Assembly: GCA_963843455.1 (NCBI GenBank)
Contig: CAWJKE010000008.1
Coordinates: 186,001 to 250,000 of the forward strand
Source: CAIQPS01 sp963843455
GTDB lineage: Bacteria > Actinomycetota > Thermoleophilia > RBG-16-64-13
Length of the DNA stretch: 64,000 bases
Direction: 5' to 3'
Shown: piece by piece, positions 8,005 through 16,303 of the stretch
Layout: each line of letters opens with the position of its first letter
Numbering within the stretch: position 1 is the stretch's first letter
Position numbers and translations under genes: made by a program
The notes under the pieces: generated by a model
The model's database searches: none
What the model saw: only the letters and a program-made list of their open reading frames with translations
What the model was told of the DNA's origin: nothing

Positions 8005-8367
8005 GTGGACATCACGCAGCAGCAACTAGGTGCTGTACCCGTCCTCCGCATCAGCGGCGATCTGGATCGCCTGAACGCACCCGTTCTGGAGGAGGCCTTG
8101 CGCGCCCAAGTGAAAGCGGGCAACCACCGCCTGCTCCTCGATCTGGCGGGCTGCTCGTACATCGACAGCGGAGGATTGGCGGTGATCTTGTCCACAGTGG
8201 GAGAGCTTCGGGACGACGGGCTGCTGGCGATAGTGGCCCCGAGCCTGTCGATACGGCGCCTGCTCGACGTGGTTGGGCTCTACGATCATAGGTGCTGCGC
8301 GATCTTCAGGGCCGAGCCTGAGGCCCTGTCGTCCATTTTGGCCCTGAGCCTCGATGCGACCGCCTAG
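8005..8367 (+). CDS. STAS-domain anti-anti-sigma factor-like protein
   Basis: 120 residues covering one STAS domain. The loop YIDSGGLAV holds the Asp-Ser pair whose serine (here Ser55) is the phosphorylation site in SpoIIAA/RsbV-type antagonists. Such proteins release a sigma factor by capturing its anti-sigma kinase when unphosphorylated. GTG start with GGGAGGTG upstream. No kinase or phosphatase partner lies nearby, so its target must be elsewhere. The gene stands alone. Confidence 0.85.
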   Translation: MDITQQQLGAVPVLRISGDLDRLNAPVLEEALRAQVKAGNHRLLLDLAGCSYIDSGGLAVILSTVGELRDDGLLAIVAPSLSIRRLLDVVGLYDHRCCAIFRAEPEALSSILALSLDATA

Positions 8368-8394
8368 AACGGCCTCGCGGTCTGGGTCTGCCTG

Positions 8395-9486
8395 ATGCCG
8401 GTATTGTCTGCCCTCCGCAACGTCCTGGCGGTGCCGGTGGTCGCCGCTGCGCTCGCCGCATCCGGTGTGCTTGCCGGTTGTGCGAACGTCCAGGTCGCGA
8501 GCACGACCACCGCCGCCGTGGTCACAACCTCCACGCCGCCCACCACGGCCGCTCCCGCCTCTACCATCGCCTCCACCTCCACCTCCACCTCCACATCCAC
8601 CTCGACCACGACCACGACGACCACGACCATGACCACGACGACCACGACCATGACCACTGTGGCGGCCTTCGATGGGTCGAGAGCAATGACGCACGTGAAG
8701 AAGCTTGCAGTCGACATCGGCGTACGGCACGCGGGTACCAATGCCGAAATGGCGGCCATCGAATACGCCCGAGGCTATCTAGACGGGCTTGGGTACCAGG
8801 TCGATGTGGCCGACGTCCCTATCCCCAACGGACGCACCTCGCACAACGTGATCGCGGTCAAGCGTGGTTCGTCGCCGCTGACGGTCGTCGTGGGTGCGCA
8901 CATCGATAGCTGGGGACCCTCGCCTGGGGGCAACGACAACGCTTCGGGCTGCGGGGTGGTCCTGGAATTGGCCCGTGATCTGAAGGGCGCCTCGGTTGTC
9001 CCCACGGTGATACTCGTCCTTTTCGGGAACGAGGAGATGATCGACGACAACCCCGACCACCATCACTACGGTTCTCGCGCATACGTGTCTCAGATGAGTG
9101 CGGAGGAGCGGGCCGGCCTGGTGGGGATGATATCCGCCGACATGGTGGCGTACGGCAACACGTTCGTCGTGCGCACCATGGGAAAGGGACCGAGGGAACT
9201 CCGGGATCTGGCCAAGGCTTATGCCGGGGCGCAGCACATTGCGTTGGCCTATGAGCGGGACCCGTCCCCGGCCGGTTGGAGCGACCACGAGCCGTTTGAA
9301 CTTGCCGGCTACCCGGCTCTGTGGTTGGAGTGGCGAGTCGACAGTCTTCATCACACCGCAAAGGACACCTACAGGCACGTCAATGCGCGCCGGCTTAAGG
9401 CGACCGGCGATTTCCTACTTGGGTTCTTGACCGACCTCGACCTGGGAGACCTGCAACAGCTTGCGGAGGCCCGAACGGCGAGATGA
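8395..9486 (+). CDS. Exported M28-family zinc aminopeptidase lipoprotein
   Basis: 363 residues. A signal peptide ends in a lipobox, LAGC, with Cys29 as lipid anchor. Residues about 36-88 are an almost pure Ser/Thr spacer that should hold the catalytic domain away from the membrane. The rest is an M28 peptidase: metal ligands and catalytic residues appear in GAHIDSW, GGNDNASG, FGNEEM, ISADMVAYG and the late 'DSLHHTAKDTY'. The enzyme likely trims peptides outside the cell. It starts 27 bases after the STAS gene, with a poor ribosome site. Family assignment is firm; substrate is unknown. Confidence 0.88.
   Translation: MPVLSALRNVLAVPVVAAALAASGVLAGCANVQVASTTTAAVVTTSTPPTTAAPASTIASTSTSTSTSTSTTTTTTTTMTTTTTTMTTVAAFDGSRAMTHVKKLAVDIGVRHAGTNAEMAAIEYARGYLDGLGYQVDVADVPIPNGRTSHNVIAVKRGSSPLTVVVGAHIDSWGPSPGGNDNASGCGVVLELARDLKGASVVPTVILVLFGNEEMIDDNPDHHHYGSRAYVSQMSAEERAGLVGMISADMVAYGNTFVVRTMGKGPRELRDLAKAYAGAQHIALAYERDPSPAGWSDHEPFELAGYPALWLEWRVDSLHHTAKDTYRHVNARRLKATGDFLLGFLTDLDLGDLQQLAEARTAR
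8568..8658 (+). repeat. In-frame Ser/Thr codon tandem repeat
   Basis: About 90 bases of near-tandem tccacc units followed by acgacc/accatg units. They encode a Ser-Thr dipeptide run and then threonine runs in the peptidase linker. The repeat is simple enough to expand or contract by slippage in multiples of three, which would change linker length without breaking the frame. Confidence 0.8.
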
Positions 9487-9515
9487 GCCCCGGCAGCTGG
9501 GAGTTCGGTGATCGG

Positions 9516-10076
9516 CTATCCCTCGGTACGGTAGTTCGCCCTCATGATCTCGGCGATGAACGCCCGGCTGAAGGCTGGGATGTCCTGCACTCCCCGACTG
9601 GTTATGAGCCCTCGGTCGACGACCACCTGTTCGTCCACCCAATCCGCGCCCGCGTTCTCCAGATCCATTTGCAGGCTGGGGTACGAAGTGAGGCGGCGCC
9701 CGTCGATCACTCCCGAGTCGATCAGCAGCCAGGGAGCATGGCATACGGCCGCTACGGGCTTGCTTGCTGCGAAGAACCCTTTCACAAAACGCCAGGCATC
9801 GGGATCGCGGCGCAACTTGTCAGGGTTCATTACTCCCCCTGGAAGCAGTAGGGCGTCATAGAGATTGGGGTCGGCCTCGGCGAGCCGGACGTCGACGTCC
9901 TGTTCCTCTCCCCAGTCGCCATGATCCCAGCCCCGGACCTTTCCCTCCCTCGGCGAGACGACATCCACGCGAGCTCCGGCGGCCTCCAAAGCCTTCTTGG
10001 GCGCCAGCAACTCCACCTGCTCGAAGCCTTGCGCCACCAGGGCGGCTACCCGTATGTCCTCAAGCTCTGCGTGCAT
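9516..10076 (-). CDS. PfpI / DJ-1 family protein
   Basis: 186 residues. The nucleophile elbow AAVCHAPW places Cys112 next to His113, and Glu19 (QGFEQVE) is the acid that normally stabilises the cysteine. Together they match PfpI/YhbO-type members of the DJ-1 superfamily, described as peptidases or deglycases acting on carbonyl-damaged molecules. I start at the ATG at 10076, preceded by AAGGAGG; a longer upstream frame has no ribosome site. The gene is single and convergent with the M28 peptidase. The exact activity of this subgroup is disputed. Confidence 0.9.
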   Translation of the reverse strand: MHAELEDIRVAALVAQGFEQVELLAPKKALEAAGARVDVVSPREGKVRGWDHGDWGEEQDVDVRLAEADPNLYDALLLPGGVMNPDKLRRDPDAWRFVKGFFAASKPVAAVCHAPWLLIDSGVIDGRRLTSYPSLQMDLENAGADWVDEQVVVDRGLITSRGVQDIPAFSRAFIAEIMRANYRTEG

Positions 10077-10428
10077 GGTTCGTCCTCCTTGCCCGCTGCG
10101 TCGCCGGGCTTCTGGAGGTGCCCGGGCGGTAGTCAGTGACGATAGGGTCTTGTAGAAGTGGATACCCGCTATCGCCTGCGCACACACCGATCGCGGCCTG
10201 CGGCTCGACAAGCGTGTCGGAGAGGAATCGTCGTGGAATCACGAAGGGGCCGCCGCCGGCTGAGTGGCAGCGACCCCAAGAGTGCCGCCCAAGCCCCCCG
10301 GCCGCGGCGAATGAAATCTGAACAGACAGGCAGGCAAATGTCAATGCGGACCTGCACCGCACCCAGGTTTGCTAAGCTCGACTACCGGTTCCACAGGAGG
10401 AGGACACCGCACAGAGGCAGGAGGCGAT
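10077..10428. other. Intergenic gap between pfpI-like and acetyltransferase genes
   Basis: About 350 bases between divergent genes. The right part is comparatively A-rich near 10310-10375 and probably carries the acetyltransferase promoter, but I cannot pick a convincing -35/-10 pair. No RNA gene, repeat or conserved frame was seen. Confidence 0.4.
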
Positions 10429-10893
10429 ATGGGGGCCGCAGGACCAGAGGGGGTCGCGCACGAGGTCGACATTCGGGAGATGACGCTGGATGACTACGAT
10501 GCTGTCACCCGTCTCTGGGCCGAATCGGGGCTGCCATACCGGCCTCAGGGCCGCGATCGGCAGGACAAGATGCGGGTCGAGATGGAGCGGGGCACGGCGG
10601 TGTTCCTGGTGGCCGAGACTGGCGAGCGGTTGGTGGGCGTCGTTCTGGGCACCCACGACGGGCGCCGGGGGTGGATCAACCGGCTCGCGGTGGCGCCGGA
10701 CTACCGGCGCCGAGGTATCGCCGGCCGTCTGGTGCGCGAGGTGGAGAGGCGCGTGGAGGCCTTGGGGATCGAGATCGTGGCAGCGCTCATCGAATCCGAC
10801 AACGACACGTCGCTGGGGTTCTTCCAGGCGATCGATTACGTGCACGGCCGCGACGTCGAGTACGTCAGCAAGCGCCGTTCCGCCGACACCTAG
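10429..10893 (+). CDS. GNAT-family N-acetyltransferase
   Basis: 154 residues. The acetyl-CoA binding loop appears as 'VAPDYRRRGIAGRLV', with the R-R-x-G-x-G/A core, preceded by the beta-strand 'WINRLAV' and followed by 'FFQAIDYVHGRDVEY', the usual end of the fold. RimI-like proteins share this layout but nothing specific identifies the substrate. The ATG at 10429 follows AGGAGG; translation from further upstream is less likely. Single gene, convergent with the SagB-type gene. Confidence 0.88.
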   Translation: MGAAGPEGVAHEVDIREMTLDDYDAVTRLWAESGLPYRPQGRDRQDKMRVEMERGTAVFLVAETGERLVGVVLGTHDGRRGWINRLAVAPDYRRRGIAGRLVREVERRVEALGIEIVAALIESDNDTSLGFFQAIDYVHGRDVEYVSKRRSADT

Positions 10894-10908
10894 AGCGCTG
10901 CCCGGCTG

Positions 10909-11766
10909 CTACTCCTTGGGACGCGCGGTATGCCGCGGGTCGGTCTCGCCGCTCCGGAAAGGTCTGCTCGGCCTGCCGACCGCGGTCAGGTAGATGGAGC
11001 CTTCGCTCTGCCCATCGATGCCGAGCAGCGCGTTGAGTTCTCGATCGAAGAAGGCGGCGAGCTGACAGGTACCCAGTCCCAGTGCTATCGCGGCCAGGGA
11101 CAATTGGGCTGCCATATGTCCGGCCTCCAGGTAGAAATAGCGATAGGCGCGCTGCTGATATTTCCACTCGGAGCGTGCGAACACCGCCGTCCACACGAAC
11201 ACCGCCCCCGCTTTGCCGCACAGAGGTTGGTCCAGAGCGGCCGCGCTGATCTCGGAGCGGAGGTCTCCTGTGCGTAGTTGTTCCAGCGAATGACTCCCCT
11301 CGACGATGGGCCGCCCAAGGATGTCGGACCCCGCCACCCGGTAGTGGTAGAGGCCCGGCTCCAGCCCCTCCACCTTGTTCACGACCACGTAGGTCTCGAT
11401 TGGATAGAGGGCGCCCGCGGCCGGGGGGGCCCGGTAGAAGTCCTGGCCCTGCGGCCCGATGAACGCCGCGGTGACTCCTGCCGAGGACCAGAGCAAGCGC
11501 GACAGTTCGAGAAGGGTCAGAGGGGTGGCGCCAAACGAGCGGACCGTGCGCCGCCGGCCGATGCAGGTGAGCACATCGGGGCCGGGCTGCTCGTCGGGAG
11601 CCGGCGCCGGAGAGGGGAGGCCAAACACCGGAGCGTAGCTGTAGAACTTGTAGAGAGGGGGCTTGCTTCGCCAGTCCAGAGTCCGCTCCTCAAGCGAATC
11701 CCTGTAGTACGAGGTCCCTTCCTGAAAGGCCCGTCCGATACGGCCCTGCTTCTCCTCTTCCGGCAC
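10909..11766 (-). CDS. SagB/ThcOx-type nitroreductase-fold oxidoreductase
   Basis: 285 residues, FMN-dependent nitroreductase fold. 'RRTVRSFGATPLTLLELSRL' is the flavin-phosphate binding start, 'APPAAGALYPIETYVV' the second flavin segment and 'AAQLSLAAIALGLGTCQLAA' the dimer/flavin region. SagB-type members oxidise azoline rings in modified peptides, but no precursor peptide or cyclodehydratase is near, so this may be a stand-alone oxidoreductase. GTG start with GGAGAG upstream. A roughly 90-residue N-terminal extension before the core is typical of this subfamily. Confidence 0.85.
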   Translation of the reverse strand: MPEEEKQGRIGRAFQEGTSYYRDSLEERTLDWRSKPPLYKFYSYAPVFGLPSPAPAPDEQPGPDVLTCIGRRRTVRSFGATPLTLLELSRLLWSSAGVTAAFIGPQGQDFYRAPPAAGALYPIETYVVVNKVEGLEPGLYHYRVAGSDILGRPIVEGSHSLEQLRTGDLRSEISAAALDQPLCGKAGAVFVWTAVFARSEWKYQQRAYRYFYLEAGHMAAQLSLAAIALGLGTCQLAAFFDRELNALLGIDGQSEGSIYLTAVGRPSRPFRSGETDPRHTARPKE

Positions 11767-11859
11767 GATCTTCTCTCCATCGAAGTGGTAGCCTTGCTGG
11801 GCGCCGGCGGCCGGGCCGCCCGCGCTCCCTGATCGTTTACTTCACAGCAAAGTTCCCAC

Positions 11860-13191
11860 ATGAGCGCTTCTCAGACAAGTCGCCCCGAGCCGGCCGCCCC
11901 GCCGATCGGCAGCGGATATGAACACGGCGCGGATCTGGGTCCTGAACGGACCCAGTGGGTCCAGCTCGGGGTCATCTGCGCCGCCAGCTTCGTCGTCTGG
12001 GCGGGGTTCGGCGCCATACTGCCCTATCTCCCCGTCTTTCTGCAGGAGCAGGCTCATGCCTCTGTCTGGCTCATAGGAGTCATCGCAGCGGCCTACTATA
12101 TAGGGAGCTTCGCTTTTTCCGCGTTGTTCGGCCGGCTGAGCGACTCGATAGGGCGCAAGCCCGTGATCGTCGCGGGCATCGCCTTCTTCGGCCTTGCCCA
12201 ACTACTCTTCATATCGACGACCGATCCGGCCTGGTTCGTCTTCTTCCGTTTCTTGGAGGGGGTCGGGGCGGCGGCCGTCACACCCGCCGCTCAGGCTCTC
12301 GTGGCCGACGTGAGCGCGGAAAAGGATCGGAGCCGGGCCTACGGCTGGATGACCACCGCCCAGTTTGGAGGCCTTGTCGCAGGTCCGGTCCTCGCCTGGC
12401 CGCTCTACAGTCTTGGCGGCGGGGAGGGCACCTGGGCCTTCTACACCATCTTTCTGTTCGGAAGCGCTCTCTCGCTCTTGACCGCTTTGGCCCTCATGAT
12501 CGTAGTCAGGGAACCGGAACATGCTCGCCGGCGCCGGCACGTCAAGGTCAAGCACCCGCCGTACCGCCAACTGGTGACCAAGCCCATCGTCGCCTTTCTT
12601 ATCGTCGCGGCGACCGGCCACTTCGCCATGGGGGTGTTCGAGGTGCTATGGAGCCTCTGGCTGAGGCACCTCGGCGCTTCCATGCGCTTCATCGGGCTCA
12701 CATGGATCGCTTTTTCCGCCCCCATGCTGCTGGCGTTCGTCGGAGGCTATCTAGCCGATAGGTACAGCCGGTGGGCTCTCATGTTTTCTGGGTTCACGGT
12801 GGCGGCGTTCGCCTGGATCCTCTACGGCAGCACCGACAACCTGCTCCTGTTCCTTGTGGTCAACGTGATCGAGGGACTCGCCTTCGCCTGGTCGTATCCG
12901 GCCAAACAGGGGTTCTTGGTCCAGGTCGCCCCTCGGAGGTGGCTTGGGAGCGTGCAGGGGCTTGAGGCCAGCTCGGTGCAGATTGCAGCTCTCATCGGCA
13001 CGTTGCTCGCACCGGTGCTGTACGGGTACATGTCGGGCTGGGTCATCAGCATGGCCGGCGTGGTGTCGCTCGTCGGGTTGGCATTGGCGGCTCCAGTTCT
13101 CCATCGCGAATGGGACAGACTCAAGATGAGTGAGGAGATTGTCGAGAAATCGGACAAAGAGTCTATCGAAATTCCACTCACACAGATATAA
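11860..13191 (+). CDS. Major facilitator superfamily transporter
   Basis: 443 residues with about twelve membrane segments. The loop 'FGRLSDSIGRKPV' is MFS motif A between segments 2 and 3, and 'FRFLEGVGAAAVTPAAQALV' is the typical segment-4 stretch of drug:H+ antiporters. A cytoplasmic loop rich in Arg/Lys (HARRRRHVKVKHPPYRQ) separates the two halves. Likely an efflux pump, but the substrate cannot be predicted. The ribosome site is weak. The downstream DUF5658 gene begins 8 bases after the stop and may be cotranscribed. Confidence 0.88.
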   Translation: MSASQTSRPEPAAPPIGSGYEHGADLGPERTQWVQLGVICAASFVVWAGFGAILPYLPVFLQEQAHASVWLIGVIAAAYYIGSFAFSALFGRLSDSIGRKPVIVAGIAFFGLAQLLFISTTDPAWFVFFRFLEGVGAAAVTPAAQALVADVSAEKDRSRAYGWMTTAQFGGLVAGPVLAWPLYSLGGGEGTWAFYTIFLFGSALSLLTALALMIVVREPEHARRRRHVKVKHPPYRQLVTKPIVAFLIVAATGHFAMGVFEVLWSLWLRHLGASMRFIGLTWIAFSAPMLLAFVGGYLADRYSRWALMFSGFTVAAFAWILYGSTDNLLLFLVVNVIEGLAFAWSYPAKQGFLVQVAPRRWLGSVQGLEASSVQIAALIGTLLAPVLYGYMSGWVISMAGVVSLVGLALAAPVLHREWDRLKMSEEIVEKSDKESIEIPLTQI

Positions 13192-13199
13192 TTATCTCT

Positions 13200-13673
13200 G
13201 TGGAAAAAGATTCTGCTGCGCTTGACCCAAGCAATCGCCGCGAGAAGGACCGCCGACATCGGCGGTTCAGTTTTGTTCTGCGGGAGAGGCGCAGCGGTTT
13301 CGATCGTCGGGGCCGGGAGGGCGCAGGTCGGGCGTCTATCGCGTACGAAAGGGCGCTCTTGGCTTTGCGCGATAGGCCGCGACTCCTGTTCGGACTGCTG
13401 GCGGTGGTCAACCTCTTGAATCTCGCGGACTTGCTGCTGACCCTGAAGGTGCTGGCTGAGGGCGGGGGTGAGGCGAACCCGATCTTGAAGTCGCTGTTTG
13501 ACGCCGACCCGCTCTACGCAGGATTGTTCAAGCTTGTGGCGGTGCTGATGACCAGCTGGTTGGCTTGGCGTTGCCGCCGCTTCCGTAGCGGGCTCGAGGC
13601 CGCGGTCATCATGCTGGCCGTCTTTACCGCGGTCATGTGCTACCACATCTTCGGACTGATCGTCTACACCTGA
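13200..13673 (+). CDS. DUF5658-family small membrane protein
   Basis: 157 residues. A strongly basic N-terminal tail (many Arg, for example 'NRREKDRRHRRFSF') precedes three to four membrane segments. 'LLAVVNLLNLADLLLTLKVL' and 'GEANPILKSLF' are the recognisable core of DUF5658. GTG start. The function of the family is unknown. It sits directly behind the MFS transporter and ends at a hairpin shared with the convergent HD-GYP gene. Confidence 0.75.
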   Translation: MEKDSAALDPSNRREKDRRHRRFSFVLRERRSGFDRRGREGAGRASIAYERALLALRDRPRLLFGLLAVVNLLNLADLLLTLKVLAEGGGEANPILKSLFDADPLYAGLFKLVAVLMTSWLAWRCRRFRSGLEAAVIMLAVFTAVMCYHIFGLIVYT

Positions 13674-13707
13674 CGCCGGCGAGGCGTCATTCTTCAGCAG
13701 CCTGCTA
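13671..13707. repeat. Convergent-gene hairpin and dispersed repeat copy
   Basis: TGACGCC-GGCGA-GGCGTCA forms a 7-bp stem between the convergent DUF5658 and HD-GYP genes and could end transcription. Its right part, GGCGAGGCGTCATTCT, is identical to bases near 29763-29778 upstream of greA, and the following CAGCAGCCTG recurs near 29650. It therefore looks like a member of a dispersed intergenic repeat family rather than only a terminator. Confidence 0.65.
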
Positions 13708-15225
13708 GCCGCCCAGGTTTGCAGCGGCGGCCGGCTTCTTTACAGGTTGCGGCCCCGGGAGTGGGGAGTTGACGGCCGCAAACTCGGGCTCCGAGAGCGT
13801 GAGAGCGCGCAGGTCGGCGTCGGTATCGAGGACGGCTAAGAGGGCGTCTATGACCCGGGGATCGAACTGCTCGCCGCTGCACTGCCGCAGTTCTCGCATG
13901 GCCTCCCGGTGGCTACGGCCTATCCGGTAGGGGCGGTCGGAGCGGATGGCGTGGTACGCGTCGGCCGCGGCGATGATCCTAGCCCCGAGGGGGATCTCCT
14001 CGCCCCGCAACTGCTGTGGGTAACCGGTGCCGTCCCAGCGTTCCTGGTGGTGGAAAACCAGGGGCATGACGTCCATGAGCTCGGGAGCCTGCTCGAGGAT
14101 CCGTTTGCCGAGGCCCGGATGCTGGCGGACGCATTCCCATTCCTCTGCAGAGAGACCGTCCTCTTTGGTCAGGATAGCGTCGGGGACCCCTATCTTTCCC
14201 ACGTCGTGGAGCAGGGCGCCTACGCTGATTCGGGCCACGTCGCTCGAGGCCAGGCCGATACGGCGCGCGATAGCGGCGGAAAGCTCGGACACCAGATGGG
14301 AGTGCTCCCGCGTGTATCCGTCGCGGACGTCTACGGCCGCCGCCAGGCTCCTCACGATCGCTTCCCGTCCCGAGTGAGGGAGCGGCACCACATTGCCCAC
14401 CGACTCACGGCTGGGAAGGTCGCAGGCCGGTTGCACCTGGTTGCCACCCATGGCCTTGGCGAAGCCCAGAGCCTTCTGGGCCACTTGTAGCAGCTCCGGC
14501 GGCGACATGCCGTCCTGTGGATAGGAGCAGAGCCCGATGCTGAGCGTGAGCCGCACCTCTGCACTGGTGGAGAGGGGGAAGACCCAGGCCGAGATGTCGC
14601 GGCGAAGACGCTCCGCCACCTCTACGCCGCCCTTCTCGAAGGTGTGGGGGAGGATCATCGCGAACTGGTCCCCCCCAAAGCGGGCCACCAGGTCGATCTC
14701 TCGCAACTGCGACCGGAACTTGCGCGAGAGCTCCAGTAGTACGCGATCGCCGACGCGATGGCCGTGCCGGTCGTTGATGGGGCGGAAGTTGTCCAGGTCC
14801 AGCATGAGCAGCATGAAGGTGTCGCCGAAGCGATACGCCCGTTCGCACTCGTGGGCCAACCGATCCTGGAAGACTCTGTGGCTGGCGATGCGCGTGAGGG
14901 CATCGACGGTGGGAGTGTCGAGGACCTGGCCCTCGACCGACACATCCTGCCGTCCGAGTGAAAGGGCGATCGAGAAGAGGGCCGCGGACACTACAAGCAG
15001 GACCGCCTGCCCCAGCGGGAAGAAGGCCACCTCGATGCCGGGGCGGAAGACCAGGGCCACGGACACGCCCGCGAGCAGCACAGAGAGCACGAGGGCCGGC
15101 CACGTGGGCAGAGACGCCTTGCGCCGGGGGTGCCCCGCGGCTCGTGCGGTCACGATGAATGCGCCTGCCAGGAACGCGACGGTGCACGCCGCCAGGCCGA
15201 TGCGTAGCAGAACCGTTAGGTCGAT
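13705..15225 (-). CDS. Membrane-anchored GGDEF/HD-GYP cyclic-di-GMP signalling protein
   Basis: About 506 residues. Three hydrophobic segments occupy the first about 100 residues. A GGDEF-type domain follows with a degenerate signature, GGDQF, so cyclase activity is uncertain. The C-terminal HD-GYP phosphodiesterase domain has intact HDVGKIGVP and HHQERWDGTGYP motifs and should hydrolyse c-di-GMP. The start is unclear: AAAGGAG (15233-15239) lies seven bases before an ATC codon at 15225, with no ATG, GTG or TTG nearby in frame. The in-frame GTG at 15306 lies in a GC-rich palindrome. The N-terminus therefore needs experimental support; the domains do not. Confidence 0.82.
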   Translation of the reverse strand: MDLTVLLRIGLAACTVAFLAGAFIVTARAAGHPRRKASLPTWPALVLSVLLAGVSVALVFRPGIEVAFFPLGQAVLLVVSAALFSIALSLGRQDVSVEGQVLDTPTVDALTRIASHRVFQDRLAHECERAYRFGDTFMLLMLDLDNFRPINDRHGHRVGDRVLLELSRKFRSQLREIDLVARFGGDQFAMILPHTFEKGGVEVAERLRRDISAWVFPLSTSAEVRLTLSIGLCSYPQDGMSPPELLQVAQKALGFAKAMGGNQVQPACDLPSRESVGNVVPLPHSGREAIVRSLAAAVDVRDGYTREHSHLVSELSAAIARRIGLASSDVARISVGALLHDVGKIGVPDAILTKEDGLSAEEWECVRQHPGLGKRILEQAPELMDVMPLVFHHQERWDGTGYPQQLRGEEIPLGARIIAAADAYHAIRSDRPYRIGRSHREAMRELRQCSGEQFDPRVIDALLAVLDTDADLRALTLSEPEFAAVNSPLPGPQPVKKPAAAANLGG

Positions 15226-15284
15226 GGTCGTGCTCCTTTCTCCTCGAGCACAACCTTTCGACGGTCTCCCGCCGGTATCCTGCC

Positions 15285-15302
15285 GCGGGCGCCGGCGCCC
15301 GC
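15285..15302. repeat. Perfect GC palindrome between genes
   Basis: GCGGGCGCCGGCGCCCGC is an 18-base perfect palindrome in the gap between the molybdopterin oxidoreductase gene and the HD-GYP gene. A second GC-rich stem follows at about 15310-15335. They probably form the terminator of the upstream gene, though no T-run follows. Confidence 0.45.
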
Positions 15303-15329
15303 GCACCCAGGGGGCCGCTGGCGGCGCCC

Positions 15330-15899
15330 CTACGAGTAGCGCTGCTCCAGCCAGGGATCTCCCAGCCGATGGTAGCCGACGCTCTCCCAGTAGCCGAGCC
15401 GTTCGTCCACCGTGAACTCGATGCCTCGGATCCACTTGGCGCTCTTCCAGAAGTAGAGCCGCGGCACGACCAGCCGGACCGGTCCTCCGTGCTCCGCGGA
15501 AATGGGGCGGCCCTCGTACTCGTAGGCTAGGAGGACGTCGTCCTTAGTCAATTCTTCAAGAGGCAGGTTGGTCGTCCATCCTCCGGTGGCATGCACGACG
15601 ACGTGCCGGCTCTCCGGGCTCACCTGCACCCGGCCGAGAAGGTCGGTGATCTTGACGCCCTTCCAGCGGGTGTCGAGCTTTGTCCAGGTCGTCACACAGT
15701 GTATGTCGCAGACCTGCTCGGTGGCCGGGAGGGCGAGGAGGGCGTCGTAGTCAAGCGTGAGCTCGGGCGAGACCAGGCCCGAAAGTGTCAGCCTCCAAGC
15801 GTCTTGGCGCACGTGCATCACGGAGCCGGCGTGCAGGACGGGAAAGTCGGTGACGAGACGCTGTCCGGGAGGGACGCGGGATTCGGGAAAGACCGGCAT
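15330..15899 (-). CDS. Sulfite oxidase-like molybdopterin oxidoreductase, cytoplasmic
   Basis: 189 residues covering one oxidoreductase molybdopterin-binding domain (YedY/sulfite oxidase fold). The molybdenum-ligating cysteine is in HCVTTWTK. Other family segments are 'GWTTNLPLEEL', 'HGGPVRLVVP' and 'FWKSAKWIRGIEF'. No Tat signal or dimerisation domain is present, so it appears to act in the cytoplasm. I use the ATG at 15899, six bases after AAAGGGGG, not the TTG at 15920. A ferredoxin gene lies 126 bases upstream on the same strand and might be its partner, but that is only proximity. Confidence 0.88.
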   Translation of the reverse strand: MPVFPESRVPPGQRLVTDFPVLHAGSVMHVRQDAWRLTLSGLVSPELTLDYDALLALPATEQVCDIHCVTTWTKLDTRWKGVKITDLLGRVQVSPESRHVVVHATGGWTTNLPLEELTKDDVLLAYEYEGRPISAEHGGPVRLVVPRLYFWKSAKWIRGIEFTVDERLGYWESVGYHRLGDPWLEQRYS

Positions 15900-16024
15900 C
15901 TTCTGCCCCCTTTTCTCCAACAGCTCGCTTCAGGAGCTCGATTCAAGCAGATAAGCCGCCTGCAGGCGGCTTATCCACGTGTCTGAGGTGCCTAGGGTCT
16001 TCCGCGGATAGGACCGCGGCAATC

Positions 16025-16213
16025 TCACTCGATGGTGATGGCCCCCTCTGGGCACTCGTCCGCGGCTTCTTCGCAGCAGCCGGCATCTTCGCATGCGTTC
16101 GGATCGATCACGTGCGAGAGACCGTCGTCCGCGACCTCGAAGACATCGGGGCAGATATCTTCACAGATGCCGCACCCGGTGCAGAGATCGGGATCGACTT
16201 TGGGCACACCCAT
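16025..16213 (-). CDS. Small single-cluster [4Fe-4S] ferredoxin
   Basis: 62 residues. Cys11, Cys14, Cys17 (CTGCGIC) and Cys54 (ECPEGAI) match the four cluster ligands of single-cluster ferredoxins such as the Thermotoga one. Cys21 and Cys46 or Cys47 could form the structural disulfide seen there. CTAAAGGAGG precedes the ATG at 16213. It is an electron carrier that in an anaerobe with CODH could accept electrons from CO oxidation, but no direct link is visible. Single gene between the AcuC-like gene and the molybdopterin oxidoreductase. Confidence 0.92.
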   Translation of the reverse strand: MGVPKVDPDLCTGCGICEDICPDVFEVADDGLSHVIDPNACEDAGCCEEAADECPEGAITIE

Positions 16214-16303
16214 GGTTTCCTCCTTTAGGACTTTCGAGCGGTGCAATATAAGCAAAGCCGGGAGTGGAGTGCAAGGTGGCGCGTTACGCTTTTGCTCCCC
16301 CGC

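Noticed and set aside
10909..11766. A thiazole/oxazole-modified peptide cluster around the SagB-type gene
   Set aside because: No cyclodehydratase, precursor peptide or exporter dedicated to it lies beside it; the MFS gene is divergent and generic.
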